Shown in pieces: positions 1-8,536 of a DNA stretch of 22,156 bases. The notes under the pieces were generated by a model that was not told the DNA's origin, ran no database searches, and was given only the letters and a program-made list of their open reading frames with translations. Source of the stretch: Gulosibacter massiliensis (GTDB lineage: Bacteria; Actinomycetota; Actinomycetes; Actinomycetales; Microbacteriaceae). A program made the position numbers and the translations under genes. Positions within the stretch are counted from its first letter, which is position 1; each line of letters begins with the position of its first letter. Where the stretch lies: NCBI GenBank assembly GCA_943325745.2, contig CALPQP020000002.1:1-22156 (forward strand). The letters run 5' to 3'.

Positions 1-167
1 AGCGCGACGGCCACCCACGATTTATCTTTCGTGCGCACCCACATCGCGATGTCGGCGAGCGAGAGGTCCGCCACAATCTGGCCTTCGCGGACGAGGTCCT
101 GCAACCACTCGACGTCATCCGGGGCCATGTCGGCCTGCTCGGCGACAATTTCGGCGAAGGTCAGCAT
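1..167 (-). CDS. pdtaS: PdtaS-like sensor histidine kinase, N-terminal fragment
   Basis: Only the first 55 codons lie in the window; the gene runs off the left edge. The ATG at 167-165 begins 10 bases after the stop of the upstream ATPase gene, so the two are probably cotranscribed. The segment WLQDLVREGQIVADLSLAD followed by an MWVR motif closely matches the start of the GAF-like sensor domain of mycobacterial PdtaS (Rv3220c). PdtaS is a cytosolic histidine kinase that phosphorylates the RNA-binding antiterminator PdtaR. The kinase core is outside the window, so the name rests on the N-terminal match from memory. No strong ribosome binding site precedes the ATG, which fits translational coupling to the gene before it. 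Confidence 0.75.
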   Translation of the reverse strand, partial: MLTFAEIVAEQADMAPDDVEWLQDLVREGQIVADLSLADIAMWVRTKDKSWVAVA

Positions 168-177
168 GCTTTACAGG

Positions 178-1344
178 CTACCGCCGCCATCGCGACTTGC
201 GAGGAGTCGGTAATGCCACGCCCGCACGTTGAGCGACCTCGCGCCACAGTATCGGGTTGCTCCGAGCCCGACCTAACGCTTCGTCGACCCCCCTCCGACC
301 GTCGGCCGGAATGATACTCCGCACGATGTGGTCACTAAAGCGGTGAATTGCCTCCGCTGCATCGCGACCCGACCCCGGCGCCACGCGGTTGAGAATAAGG
401 ACTGGGGGTTCGCACAGCTCACGGATTTCATCAAGTCCACGGATGATTCTCGAAACCCCGACGGCATCGGACGCACCCACCGCAATGACAGAATCAGCTC
501 GGCGCAGGATTTCGCGCGCCGCGCCGTCTCGTTGGGGAGCATCATCAATCCATTCGTTCTCTTCCAAACCGAAGCCCACATCGACAATCACTACGTCGTA
601 TAACTCCCTCACGAGGTCCAATACCGAACGGACCTTTTCGGGCCCAACTTCGGCCCAGCGTGACGCACGCGGAACGCCCGTCAAAACCGATAACCGCACT
701 CCGTCTCGTTCGACGGTGTTGGCTATTCGGCCGATTTCAGAGGCAGTCAGTTCATTTCGACCCGCCAATCGACACGCGGCCGCAAACCCCGGCGTTTCGT
801 CCTGGACGCCCAAAGCAATCGCGATTGATGATCCACGGGTGTCAACATCACAGAGAAGTGTCGAAAGTCCCGCTTGAGCACAAACACTCGACACGGAAAT
901 GGCCGTCGTTGTGACTCCGGGTGCACCAACCGGCCCCCAGACTGCGAGCACGACCGGGTTGCGGCGCGCGTTTACTGCGACAGAGGAGAGTCCCGTTGTC
1001 GCGGTCCGTTCCGAATCCGAATCGGTGACGAGTCGAACGACGGATCGTGTGTCCGCGAAACTCCTCACCGCATGGATTCCTCTTAGCCCGGTCGCCCATT
1101 CGAAGACACCATTCGCTTCAGCGATGGCGCAGATTCGGCCGATGGGGTGAGGTGTTAAGCGCAGAACTTCCTCCGTCAGATACGCAACGCTGGCCTCGGT
1201 GATGAGAACGTCAACGGGTGATTGAGAGACGTGGCGGACGGCGTCTCGAACCGAATCGACTCCCCACACGACGTCTGCCCAATCCGCGATGGTGCCGAGG
1301 TCTGCCAACCTCGTTGACGGACCAAGCACCCCGACCTTTGTCAC
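178..1344 (-). CDS. CpaE/TadZ-like P-loop ATPase with atypical Walker A
   Basis: A 388-residue protein of the MinD/ParA class resembling CpaE/TadZ, which localise Flp/Tad pilus machinery. Residues 1-125 form a degenerate receiver-like N-terminal part. The ATPase domain follows: a P-loop-like GPVGAPGVTTT at 137-147, the A' strand LLCDVD at 163-168, and a Walker B-like strand VVIVDVG at 251-257. Both lysines expected of a deviant Walker A (KGGxGKT) are replaced, so nucleotide binding or hydrolysis may be altered. The start is GTG at 1344-1342 and overlaps the TGA of the SAF gene by 3 bases, giving coupled translation. The tail is basic (PRKSRWRR). No other Tad gene is in the window, so a pilus role is only inferred; another positioning role is possible. 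Confidence 0.75.
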   Translation of the reverse strand: MTKVGVLGPSTRLADLGTIADWADVVWGVDSVRDAVRHVSQSPVDVLITEASVAYLTEEVLRLTPHPIGRICAIAEANGVFEWATGLRGIHAVRSFADTRSVVRLVTDSDSERTATTGLSSVAVNARRNPVVLAVWGPVGAPGVTTTAISVSSVCAQAGLSTLLCDVDTRGSSIAIALGVQDETPGFAAACRLAGRNELTASEIGRIANTVERDGVRLSVLTGVPRASRWAEVGPEKVRSVLDLVRELYDVVIVDVGFGLEENEWIDDAPQRDGAAREILRRADSVIAVGASDAVGVSRIIRGLDEIRELCEPPVLILNRVAPGSGRDAAEAIHRFSDHIVRSIIPADGRRGVDEALGRARSNPILWREVAQRAGVALPTPRKSRWRR

Positions 1345-1928
1345 GGAGTTTCACCAGACGTGGCAACGATGACATGCTCAGAATCAAGAACTGCGAGCAC
1401 CCTATCGACCTCGAGCGGGTCCACGAGAATTGTCGCGACCGAGTCCCCACCGAAACCACTTTCGGCGATGGACACCACTACCGCGTTCCGGGCAACAGTG
1501 AATGGCGGCGCATCGCCGTCCTCGTCAACCGCCCAAATATCTATTGACGAGCCGCTGGTCAACGACGGCGGTGGGGTCACACCTAGCGGCACCGAAATCT
1601 GAACTCGTGAAAAGAGTGATTGTTCTAGCATTCGAGAGGTGATGATTTCGCCGGCTCCAATGTCGGACCCAACGACTCGCCCGATCAGATCAGTCCGTGA
1701 AAAACCAGGGTTCGAGGCGTTATCGGAAACTCGGACCTCGTCGATGACGTCATCGGTGATGACGGTCCCTGCTGGCAAAAAACTGATCGCCATGATGACA
1801 CGGTCGCCGGGAGTCGAAAGCCGAACGACACCAACCACACCAACGATGCTGGCGATGACGAGAACGATTCCCGCGATTGTCCGAGAGGCAGCCAATTGGC
1901 GCCGAAGGAATGAAAAAATTGAGTACAC
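1341..1928 (-). CDS. SAF-domain membrane protein (CpaB/RcpC-like)
   Basis: A 195-residue protein. One membrane helix lies at about residues 18-36 (TIAGIVLVIASIVGVVGVV). A SAF domain follows at about 43-100, containing FLPAGTVI and the GAGEIITSRML end typical of the fold. CpaB/RcpC proteins have this layout and act as periplasmic parts of Flp/Tad pilus assembly. I chose the GTG at 1928-1926 because GGAAAGGAAG lies just upstream at good spacing and the protein then begins with a short basic segment before the helix. The open frame extends to 1991 but without a better start. It overlaps the ATPase gene downstream. A perfect DnaA-box sequence sits 54 bases upstream. Confidence 0.75.
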   Translation of the reverse strand: MYSIFSFLRRQLAASRTIAGIVLVIASIVGVVGVVRLSTPGDRVIMAISFLPAGTVITDDVIDEVRVSDNASNPGFSRTDLIGRVVGSDIGAGEIITSRMLEQSLFSRVQISVPLGVTPPPSLTSGSSIDIWAVDEDGDAPPFTVARNAVVVSIAESGFGGDSVATILVDPLEVDRVLAVLDSEHVIVATSGETP

Positions 1929-1981
1929 AGGACTTCCTTTCCGCAACCTATCGTGGGGCTGGTCGGTGCGTTCGGAAATAG

Positions 1982-1990
1982 TTATCCACA
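1982..1990 (+). other. DnaA-box sequence TTATCCACA
   Basis: This is a perfect match to the DnaA-box consensus TTATNCACA in the gap between the SAF gene (minus) and the helix-turn-helix gene (plus). An identical copy in the same orientation lies at 2832-2840. That DnaA binds here is inferred; the sequence match is direct. Confidence 0.45.
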
Positions 1991-2040
1991 CACTCTGGTT
2001 AATTCAGTCTCGGCGTGCGAACTCGTGCCACTCTCGATGT

Positions 2041-2304
2041 ATGACCGAAGAGTGGCTGTTGACCGTCGCTGATGCAGCCGAAGTGCTGGGAACGTCCCGC
2101 GAGCAAGTCGTAGGGTTCATTGCCCGCGACGAACTTCCCGTCGCGCCCGGACGCCGAGTTCGAGTCGCTCATACCGCCGTCGTTGAATTTGTCGCCGCGA
2201 TGCAGCGGGACGCGTTGATGTTGGGCAAGGAACCGGATTTTGTGCCGTCTATTGTGGGGTCAGGGCCTTTCGCCATCGTCGACGAGAATTACACTCAGTG
2301 CTGA
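2041..2304 (+). CDS. Small helix-turn-helix DNA-binding protein (excisionase/BldC-like)
   Basis: An 87-residue protein. Residues 5-55 look like a MerR/excisionase-type winged helix-turn-helix: LLTVADAAEVLGTSREQVV, then a basic hairpin (APGRRVRV) and a recognition-like end. BldC and related small actinobacterial regulators have this size and fold. The C-terminal 30 residues show no known domain. The ATG at 2041 was chosen because the helix-turn-helix begins at once and no Shine-Dalgarno precedes any upstream alternative. The last 45 bases overlap the 3' end of the opposing gene. The target and role are unknown. Confidence 0.7.
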   Translation: MTEEWLLTVADAAEVLGTSREQVVGFIARDELPVAPGRRVRVAHTAVVEFVAAMQRDALMLGKEPDFVPSIVGSGPFAIVDENYTQC

Positions 2305-2793
2305 TCGAGGCACAACCGATTCACGGCGGAGTGAACGCACCGTCACGGCATCACGCCATACACCGGTGATGCGACCCCGGACTCCGAATCGCTCACCCAC
2401 GATCGTGACTGACGACGAGCGGCGTTCGATATCCCGCAAAACGGCCCCAAGCGGGACTAACTCGTAACAGTCTGGTTCAGATGATGCACACCCGCAGTCT
2501 GATGGGGAAAATGCAGTGAGTATCGCGTCGAACGGAACAATCGCCCGTTCACTCGAGCCACACACAACCCCATCAACCCACATCATTCCGATGCGACGCA
2601 CATGAATGACGCGGTCAAGTGACGTCACCTGAATCGTGAGCCCGTCATGAACACGAAGCGCCAACATTGCGTTGGAGAAATACAATTCCGATTTGCGATC
2701 ACGTTCTCGCTCCCGCGCGACATCGCGTTCGATGTTCATTTGTTCCACATCCCACAGAGAACCCAGACCCAAGAGGTTTTCATTTCTGGACAT
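2260..2793 (-). CDS. Unrecognised 177-residue protein
   Basis: I do not recognise the family. The N-terminal third is charged and probably helical (NIERDVARERERDRKSE). It is followed by beta-rich segments (VHDGLTIQVTSLDRVIHVRR) and a second short repeat of similar character (RFGVRGRITGVWRDAVTVRS). A cysteine cluster C-x-C-x6-C occurs at residues 100, 102 and 109. There is no signal peptide or membrane helix, so it is likely cytosolic. The ATG at 2793 was preferred over the frame opening at 2871 because TATTAT ends 7 bases before it, as for a leaderless transcript, and no ribosome binding site is seen. The coding sequence overlaps the convergent helix-turn-helix gene by 45 bases. Confidence 0.7.
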   Translation of the reverse strand: MSRNENLLGLGSLWDVEQMNIERDVARERERDRKSELYFSNAMLALRVHDGLTIQVTSLDRVIHVRRIGMMWVDGVVCGSSERAIVPFDAILTAFSPSDCGCASSEPDCYELVPLGAVLRDIERRSSSVTIVGERFGVRGRITGVWRDAVTVRSLRRESVVPRSALSVILVDDGERP

Positions 2794-2800
2794 GTGTCGA

Positions 2801-2806
2801 ATAATA
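2801..2806 (-). promoter_or_regulatory. Candidate -10 element (TATTAT) for a leaderless transcript
   Basis: Read on the minus strand, TATTAT is followed by 7 bases and then the ATG at 2793. This is the spacing at which transcription would begin at the start codon. No clear -35 element is visible. A DnaA-box sequence lies about 26 bases further upstream. Confidence 0.45.
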
Positions 2807-2831
2807 AGTAGCGCAACCCATCCTCTTCTAC

Positions 2832-2840
2832 TTATCCACA
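2832..2840 (+). other. DnaA-box sequence TTATCCACA (second copy)
   Basis: Identical to the copy at 1982-1990. It lies in the roughly 150-base gap between the divergent 177-residue gene (minus) and the Rv3235-family gene (plus), 39 bases from the minus-strand start codon. It could mark DnaA-responsive regulation. Binding is not shown. Confidence 0.45.
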
Positions 2841-2943
2841 GATTTTCACGACCTGGCTCACGCTTCCGCAAAATGCGACAAGGTTGTGGCGTTATGAGGC
2901 AACGCCTCTGTCACGAATCCACGCTCCGGAATCGAGTACAGCA

Positions 2944-3378
2944 ATGGTTGAAACAATCTCCTCATCAGAATCACCCCGGCACAGCACATCCCGTGCAATG
3001 GAGTTCTTTGATCCACAACCGACACCGCGAGTTGAATTACCGGATCCGCGGGAAACAATCGAACGGCTCGCGCTCATCGGTTGCGAAATCATTGTGGGGA
3101 TCCGTCCAGTTGAACAGATCGGGCGGTGGGTCACCGAAGACGTTTATCGCGTCGTGGCCGAACGCTCCATCGCTGCGCGCCGAAATCGTGTTGCGCGTGC
3201 CGAAACAATCAAATCTGGGCCGCTAATTATTGTCGGGCTCACTGTCGTCACCGAACCCCGCGACGGCGCCGTCGAAGGCGTCAGTTTGGTTCGCTTCGGC
3301 CAACGAACGCGCGCCGTGTGCGTTCGCCTCGAAGGGCTCGACCACCGCTGGCGCGCGAGCGCACTCGCGTTGCTCTAG
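2944..3378 (+). CDS. Rv3235-family protein (DUF6459)
   Basis: About 144 residues. The second half carries the family pattern: IVGIRPVEQIGRWVTEDVY, then a basic stretch, then TEPRDGAVEGVSLVRFG and a final RLEGLDHRWRASAL. Rv3235-family proteins are small actinobacterial proteins found near secA, and their function is unknown. The start is uncertain. The frame is open from a TTG at 2884; the ATG at 2944 has only a weak GGAATCGAG upstream, and an ATG at 2998 would also keep the conserved part. The TAG stop abuts the secA stop on the other strand with no base between them. The N-terminal 40 residues look low in complexity and are probably disordered. Confidence 0.75.
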   Translation: MVETISSSESPRHSTSRAMEFFDPQPTPRVELPDPRETIERLALIGCEIIVGIRPVEQIGRWVTEDVYRVVAERSIAARRNRVARAETIKSGPLIIVGLTVVTEPRDGAVEGVSLVRFGQRTRAVCVRLEGLDHRWRASALALL

Positions 3379-6102
3379 TTAGTCGAGCGCCTGACCGAAA
3401 GCACCCTTCGTGCCACCGCCCTGTGCAGGTGGTTGCTGGTTTCCGCGGCGGGGACGCATGCGCTCTTGCGGGGCGGTTGGTTGGCCGCCGGACTGATCGA
3501 GGATGACGGTTTCGCCGTCCTCGTTCGGCGCCGAATACGACAGGCCTTCCGTCGGGATTGGCGCTGGCGCGATGCCGGGTGCCTGAACCTGGGTGACGCC
3601 GCCTGCCGGAACGACCTGGACGTCGAGGTTGAAAACGAAGCCGACCGACTCTTCGCGAATCATGCCCATCATCGCCTGGAACATCGTGAATCCCTCGCGC
3701 TGGTATTCGATCAGCGGGTCACGCTGCGCCATCGCGCGAAGACCGATTCCGTCTTTGAGATAATCCATCTCGTAGAGGTGGTCCCTCCAGCGGCGGTCGA
3801 TGACCGACAACACCACTCGGCGCTCGAGTTCACGGATGGCGTTTTCACCCAGTGACCCTTCGCGGATTCCGTATTGAACCATCGCGTCCGCGATTAATTC
3901 ACGCGTGACGTCAGCGGCCGTAATTTTCGCACCGTATTCGGCAAGGACCTCGTGCACCGAAATCGTCACAGGGAAAATCTGGCGAACATCCACCCAGAGC
4001 TGTTCCAGGTCCCATTCATCCGAGTTACGGGCGTTACCCGTGTGCTGGTTGACAACCTCCGTGACGCTTCGTTCGATGAACGATGTCACTTTGTCCTTGA
4101 TGGATGCACCCTCGAGAATCTGGCGGCGATCACCATAGATGGCTTCACGCTGGCGGTTCAAGACGTCGTCATACTTGAGAACGTTCTTTCGAATTTCGGC
4201 GTTGCGGGCCTCGACCTGTGACTGCGCGGATTGAATTGCACGGGACACCAGTTTCGACTCGATAGCCATGTCATCATCACCCGTTCGGCTCATGATGGCC
4301 GCAGCTGCGCCCGAGTTGAACAAACGCATGAGGTCATCCTGCAGCGACAAGTAGAAGCGGCTCTCACCCGGGTCGCCTTGGCGCCCTGAACGACCGCGAA
4401 GCTGGTTGTCAATGCGACGAGACTCGTGGCGTTCTGTGCCGAGAACGTACAGTCCACCGGCCGCGACAACCTTCTCGGCTTCGACAGAGACGTCCGCCTT
4501 CACCGCGGTGAACACCTCGTCCCATCGCGCTTCGAATTCCTCTGGATTTTCGGTCGGGTTGAGCCCCGCCTGGTGAAGTTTCGTCACCGCGATAAATTCA
4601 GCGTTTCCACCGAGCATGATGTCGGTACCGCGACCCGCCATGTTTGTGGCAACCGTCACAGCACCCAAGCGCCCGGCCTCTGCGACAATTGCCGCTTCAC
4701 GCGCGTGGTTCTTCGCGTTGAGCACCTCGTGCTTGATCCCGCGCTTTGCCAGTAGTTTCGACAGGTTTTCGCTCTTCTCGACCGACACGGTTCCTACAAG
4801 GACCGGCTGGCCCTTCTCGTGACGCTTGGCGATGTCCTCGACAACCTGGCGGTACTTCGCGGCCTCAGAGGCATAAATCAAGTCAGACTTGTCGAGTCGT
4901 ATCATCGGGCGGTTCGTCGGAATCGCCACGACACCCAGTTTGTAGGTCGAGGCAAATTCGGCGGCTTCGGTTTCAGCGGTTCCCGTCATTCCCGACAGTT
5001 TTTCGTAGAGACGGAAGTAGTTCTGCAACGTCACCGTCGCCAGCGTCTGGTTTTCGGCCTTGACCTCGACTCCCTCTTTAGCCTCGATGGCTTGGTGAAC
5101 ACCTTCGTTGTATCGCCGACCCGACAGGATTCGCCCGGTGTGTTCGTCGACGATGGCAACTTCGCCATTCATGACGACGTAATCCTTGTCTCGGCGGAAC
5201 AGTTCTTTCGCCTTGATCGAATTGTTCAGGAACGAAATGAGCGGGGTGTTAGCTGATTCGTACAGATTGTCAATTCCGAGATAATCCTCTACCTTGGAGA
5301 TTCCGTCCTCCAGAACGCCTATGGTTCGCTTTTTCTCGTCGAATTCATAGTCGACATCTCGAACTAGCTTCTCGGCAATTTTGGCAAATTCACCGAACCA
5401 CCGGTTCGCCTCGTCGGATCCAGGACCAGAAATGATGAGTGGGGTGCGTGCCTCGTCAATGAGGATCGAGTCGACCTCGTCAACGATGGTGTAGAAGTGT
5501 CCGCGCTGAACCATGTCCGAGCGTTGCCACGCCATGTTGTCACGCAAGTAATCAAAACCAAATTCGTTGTTCGTGCCGTATGTGATGTCGGCGTTGTATT
5601 GCTGTCGCCTCACCTCGGGCGATTGATTGGCGAGGATACAACCGACCGACATACCCAGCATGCGGAAAATTCGACCCATGAGCTCCGACTGGTAGGCCGC
5701 CAGGTAATCGTTCGTTGTAATGATGTGAACCCCGCGCGATGGGATTGCGTTGAGGAAGGCGGATAGGGTGGCCACGAGCGTTTTCCCCTCACCCGTCTTC
5801 ATTTCAGAAATATTGCCAAGGTGAAGGGCAGCTCCACCCATTATTTGAACGTCGTAGTGGCGGAAACCAAGGGTGCGTTTGGATGCCTCGCGCACGGCGG
5901 CAAACGCCTCCGGCAGTAGGTCATCGAGTGACTCTCCGGATGAATAGCGCTCTCGGAACTGGACGGTTTCATCACGCAATTCCTCGTTGGATAGCTTCGC
6001 GAAGACGTCCTCAAGAGAGTTGACGACGTCTGCGTAGTGCTTGAGTTTACGAAGGGTTGCACCCTCGCCAACGCGCAGGACTTTTTCCAGAAGATTTGCC
6101 AC
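3379..6102 (-). CDS. secA: Protein translocase ATPase SecA
   Basis: SecA, 907 residues, is the motor that drives unfolded preproteins through SecYEG. The P-loop MKTGEGKT is at 101-108, and the [13 protein letters not shown] segment with the DEAD-like motif is at about 208-220. The second nucleotide-binding domain is shown by [14 protein letters not shown] and [11 protein letters not shown]. The C-terminal linker is rich in Pro, Gln and Gly and lacks the CxC...CH zinc motif of the E. coli protein, as is usual in actinobacterial SecA1. I chose GTG at 6102-6100 because GGAG lies 6 bases upstream and the protein then begins [14 protein letters not shown] as in relatives. The longer frame from 6129 is not needed. 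It lies downstream of comF on the same strand with a 115-base gap. Confidence 0.98.
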   Translation of the reverse strand: MANLLEKVLRVGEGATLRKLKHYADVVNSLEDVFAKLSNEELRDETVQFRERYSSGESLDDLLPEAFAAVREASKRTLGFRHYDVQIMGGAALHLGNISEMKTGEGKTLVATLSAFLNAIPSRGVHIITTNDYLAAYQSELMGRIFRMLGMSVGCILANQSPEVRRQQYNADITYGTNNEFGFDYLRDNMAWQRSDMVQRGHFYTIVDEVDSILIDEARTPLIISGPGSDEANRWFGEFAKIAEKLVRDVDYEFDEKKRTIGVLEDGISKVEDYLGIDNLYESANTPLISFLNNSIKAKELFRRDKDYVVMNGEVAIVDEHTGRILSGRRYNEGVHQAIEAKEGVEVKAENQTLATVTLQNYFRLYEKLSGMTGTAETEAAEFASTYKLGVVAIPTNRPMIRLDKSDLIYASEAAKYRQVVEDIAKRHEKGQPVLVGTVSVEKSENLSKLLAKRGIKHEVLNAKNHAREAAIVAEAGRLGAVTVATNMAGRGTDIMLGGNAEFIAVTKLHQAGLNPTENPEEFEARWDEVFTAVKADVSVEAEKVVAAGGLYVLGTERHESRRIDNQLRGRSGRQGDPGESRFYLSLQDDLMRLFNSGAAAAIMSRTGDDDMAIESKLVSRAIQSAQSQVEARNAEIRKNVLKYDDVLNRQREAIYGDRRQILEGASIKDKVTSFIERSVTEVVNQHTGNARNSDEWDLEQLWVDVRQIFPVTISVHEVLAEYGAKITAADVTRELIADAMVQYGIREGSLGENAIRELERRVVLSVIDRRWRDHLYEMDYLKDGIGLRAMAQRDPLIEYQREGFTMFQAMMGMIREESVGFVFNLDVQVVPAGGVTQVQAPGIAPAPIPTEGLSYSAPNEDGETVILDQSGGQPTAPQERMRPRRGNQQPPAQGGGTKGAFGQALD

Positions 6103-6161
6103 TCGGCACTCCGTTTCATGAGTCAACACGGCATTTGTGATTCCGTATCGGCGTACTTTCT

Positions 6162-6167
6162 ATTCTA
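6162..6167 (-). promoter_or_regulatory. Candidate secA -10 element (TAGAAT)
   Basis: On the minus strand TAGAAT lies about 60 bases before the secA start, in the only sizeable gap of this operon. It fits the actinobacterial TANNNT -10 pattern. No convincing -35 is visible. It may give secA its own promoter in addition to read-through from comF. Confidence 0.35.
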
Positions 6168-6217
6168 CGATGAAACGTTTTGGCCCACCACGCAGTAAGA
6201 ACACGCAAACCGACACG

Positions 6218-6829
6218 CTACGCGATGAATGGTGCGGTGGTCCGTTGCTCAGCAATCGCAACGACGAGCACTCCCACCACACGCAGTCCCACCCTGACGC
6301 ACGCGTCGGTCGCGGCATCAATCGATGCACCCGTTGTCATCACGTCATCGACGATGACAACACGAGACCCAATCGGAGGTCGTCGTGAACCGACATGGAT
6401 GGTGCGGCGGCGGCGCTCTGTTCGATGGCGGCCCCGTTGCGTCCCGAGGTCGTCCATCAGCAAACAGTTCGCAACCGTGAGTTCCGCGGCCCGCGCAATT
6501 GTCGACCCGAGTCCGTACCCGCGGGCAAGGAATCCTGGTCGCGATGACGGTACGGGGATCGCAATCACGTCCCCCCATGGCAGCGCCGCATCGCGAAGCG
6601 CACCACCGAGACGCCGAATCACAGCGTGGGCACTGCGATGCTTCGCCGCCAAGATGAGGGCCCGCAGCCCCCCGCGGTATGCCCCGAGCGCGACGAGCGG
6701 AATACCGCGTGACGTGGTTGCGAGCTGGGGTCTTGCCGTGAAACGCACGATACAGGTGTCACACACCATAGCGCCCCAGGTGGCGCATCCGATACAACGA
6801 GAGTCAAAAAATTGTTCGATGAGATGCAC
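6218..6829 (-). CDS. ComF-family phosphoribosyltransferase-like protein
   Basis: A 203-residue ComFC/GntX-type protein. The N-terminus has two cysteine pairs, C12-x2-C15 and C23-x2-C26, forming a likely zinc finger. The C-terminal half is a type I phosphoribosyltransferase fold with the PRPP loop VVIVDDVMTTGAS at 157-169. In naturally competent bacteria ComFC acts in DNA uptake. In most actinobacteria the role is unproven. The start is GTG at 6829-6827, with only a weak ribosome binding site. It lies between lpqB and secA, as in M. tuberculosis (Rv3242c). The hibernation factor gene usually between comF and secA is missing. Confidence 0.88.
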   Translation of the reverse strand: MHLIEQFFDSRCIGCATWGAMVCDTCIVRFTARPQLATTSRGIPLVALGAYRGGLRALILAAKHRSAHAVIRRLGGALRDAALPWGDVIAIPVPSSRPGFLARGYGLGSTIARAAELTVANCLLMDDLGTQRGRHRTERRRRTIHVGSRRPPIGSRVVIVDDVMTTGASIDAATDACVRVGLRVVGVLVVAIAEQRTTAPFIA

Positions 6830-6880
6830 GTCTCAACAGTGACGGAACCGCCATGGAATGTGTCGCCTGCCCCGCTAATC

Positions 6881-6889
6881 GGTGGATAA
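6881..6889 (-). other. Near-match DnaA box (one mismatch)
   Basis: GGTGGATAA on the plus strand differs at one position from TGTGGATAA. It lies in the short gap between lpqB and comF. It is weak evidence on its own and is listed because two perfect copies occur elsewhere in the window. Confidence 0.2.
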
Positions 6890-6895
6890 CCCGCC

Positions 6896-8536
6896 CTAGT
6901 GCTGGGTTGCGAGCACGTCGGCGACAACTCCGGTCGATTCCCAACCCCCACCGCGCGGTTTCCACAGCTGGCCATTTCCAGAAATGACAACCAGCCCCGC
7001 TTCGCCGCTGTTTCCTCCGGAAATCCCAGTCGGATTAGGCGGTTGACCAATGAGTCGTGAGCCCCCACCTACCGTCGCCAACTCGGCGTGAACCACACCG
7101 TTGCGTTCTCCGAGCAAAGCGACGTGTGTCGAGTCCGCCCACGCGAGGTCGACAATGGAATCAGCGGAAACAGCGAGCCGACGGTAGGCGGTCACATACG
7201 TCGGCCTACCGGAGTTGTCAGCCGCTATCGCGCCCACTAGAACGTATCCTTGCCCGAGGTCGTTGACCGCGATAGCCACACGCGTATCGTCACGAGACAC
7301 CTCGAGCCCGACGATGCGTGCGGAACGAGACCACGGTCCGTCAATTGTGAAGTCCCGACCGGCGGTGTCTACAAAAATGCGAGCGGGCGAGTCAGGATTT
7401 ACCCACCACACTGATTGTGAACCGCCGATCTGGGGGTCTACGACGGACACCTGCCTCGATAACCGGTTTACTCCGTCCTTCACTAGATAGACCCCCGTGG
7501 GCGAGGAGATGGCGGCAGTGTTGGTCGACGCGTCAAACGAAACCGACGTCGGCCCGAGGTTCACGATGTTCGCCTCAATCGAAGAGATCGATTCAGTCTC
7601 TGATCCGGTTGAGTACCCGAAAGAGTTGTTGTAAAGAATGAGCGGGCGGTCGTCCACCCGCCAATCGGGCTCAAGTCCGGGTACGGTCGCAATCGACAGT
7701 ATTGACTGGTTGACCGACATCTCCGTTGCGGTGACATCGGCGAATTCCGCGAGGCTCACTCTGAGCTGCGCCAGCATGTTCTGCTGATCTGTGATTGAGG
7801 CCCGACTGGCGCTGCCGGAAACGTCGACGATCGTTTTTCCATTTTCGGCATCCACCAGCACACTCACCAATTCCGAATCTTCGGGAAACGCCGTCGACGA
7901 GTTGGGCAAAAAGGTTGATGGTCCCGCGATCACCGCACGAGCAACGGAGGCCACGGGGTCGCCTTGTCGCGAAAAGATTCGCACATCTGGAACAAGAGCG
8001 GTTCGGTCGTAGTTGAAGAAGTAGGCGGAGTATTCGCCATAGGTCGAGGAAAATGTCGTTTCCGAAATCAGGGTGCCGTCAGGTACATTGGAAAGTCGCC
8101 ACTCGCCGTTGACGCGGGAAAAAATGAAATTCCATTCGAAGTTTCTCTCTGGCTCAATGCTGATTAACACTCCGTCTTCGTCCACCACAGACACAATCCC
8201 AGTTGAATAAGTCATCTCAGTGGCTGAGGTTACCTTGACCGAGTCATAGACCCCACGCACCATTGTTGAGCCGGTCGGGTTCCAGACCAGGGCCACCTCA
8301 TCTGTGAGGAAACTCCGTGCAATTCGAAAATTGTTTTGCGGTGCGGAACCAGCGCTAATAAAGCCATCAAGAATCTCACGCTGCGTGGCACCCTCGGCCG
8401 GTCCCGCGGGCAAAAATCCCAATTCCGTTTGTGACCCACCCGTGTTGGGGCCAGCAACAAGTACCGGTCCCATCTTGGGAATCGTCGCGCACCCGGTGAG
8501 CAATAGCACAGCGAGAATGAGCACAACTCTACGCAT
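6896..8536 (-). CDS. lpqB: Lipoprotein LpqB
   Basis: A 546-residue lipoprotein. A short signal segment ends in the lipobox LLTGC, with the lipidated cysteine at residue 16. An N-terminal domain of about 190 residues is followed by a GerMN domain at about 190-285 (VASVARAVIAGPS, then GKTIVDVSG), and then a beta-propeller-like C-terminal half. LpqB works with MtrB at the outer face of the membrane and affects MtrA signalling and division. I chose the ATG at 8536 because it places a short basic n-region (MRR) before the hydrophobic stretch. The frame open from 8593 would put 19 polar residues ahead of the signal peptide. The start overlaps the mtrB stop by 8 bases, indicating coupled translation. 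Confidence 0.95.
   Translation of the reverse strand: MRRVVLILAVLLLTGCATIPKMGPVLVAGPNTGGSQTELGFLPAGPAEGATQREILDGFISAGSAPQNNFRIARSFLTDEVALVWNPTGSTMVRGVYDSVKVTSATEMTYSTGIVSVVDEDGVLISIEPERNFEWNFIFSRVNGEWRLSNVPDGTLISETTFSSTYGEYSAYFFNYDRTALVPDVRIFSRQGDPVASVARAVIAGPSTFLPNSSTAFPEDSELVSVLVDAENGKTIVDVSGSASRASITDQQNMLAQLRVSLAEFADVTATEMSVNQSILSIATVPGLEPDWRVDDRPLILYNNSFGYSTGSETESISSIEANIVNLGPTSVSFDASTNTAAISSPTGVYLVKDGVNRLSRQVSVVDPQIGGSQSVWWVNPDSPARIFVDTAGRDFTIDGPWSRSARIVGLEVSRDDTRVAIAVNDLGQGYVLVGAIAADNSGRPTYVTAYRRLAVSADSIVDLAWADSTHVALLGERNGVVHAELATVGGGSRLIGQPPNPTGISGGNSGEAGLVVISGNGQLWKPRGGGWESTGVVADVLATQH

Noticed and set aside
2884..2943. TTG start for the Rv3235-family gene
   Set aside because: Possible, but the added 20 residues show no conserved feature and no ribosome binding site is evident. 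The ATG at 2944 was used, with low certainty.
3340..3400. G+C-rich inverted segments near the secA and Rv3235-family stops as a terminator
   Set aside because: No clean stem with a following T-run was found on either strand, and the sequence is coding throughout.
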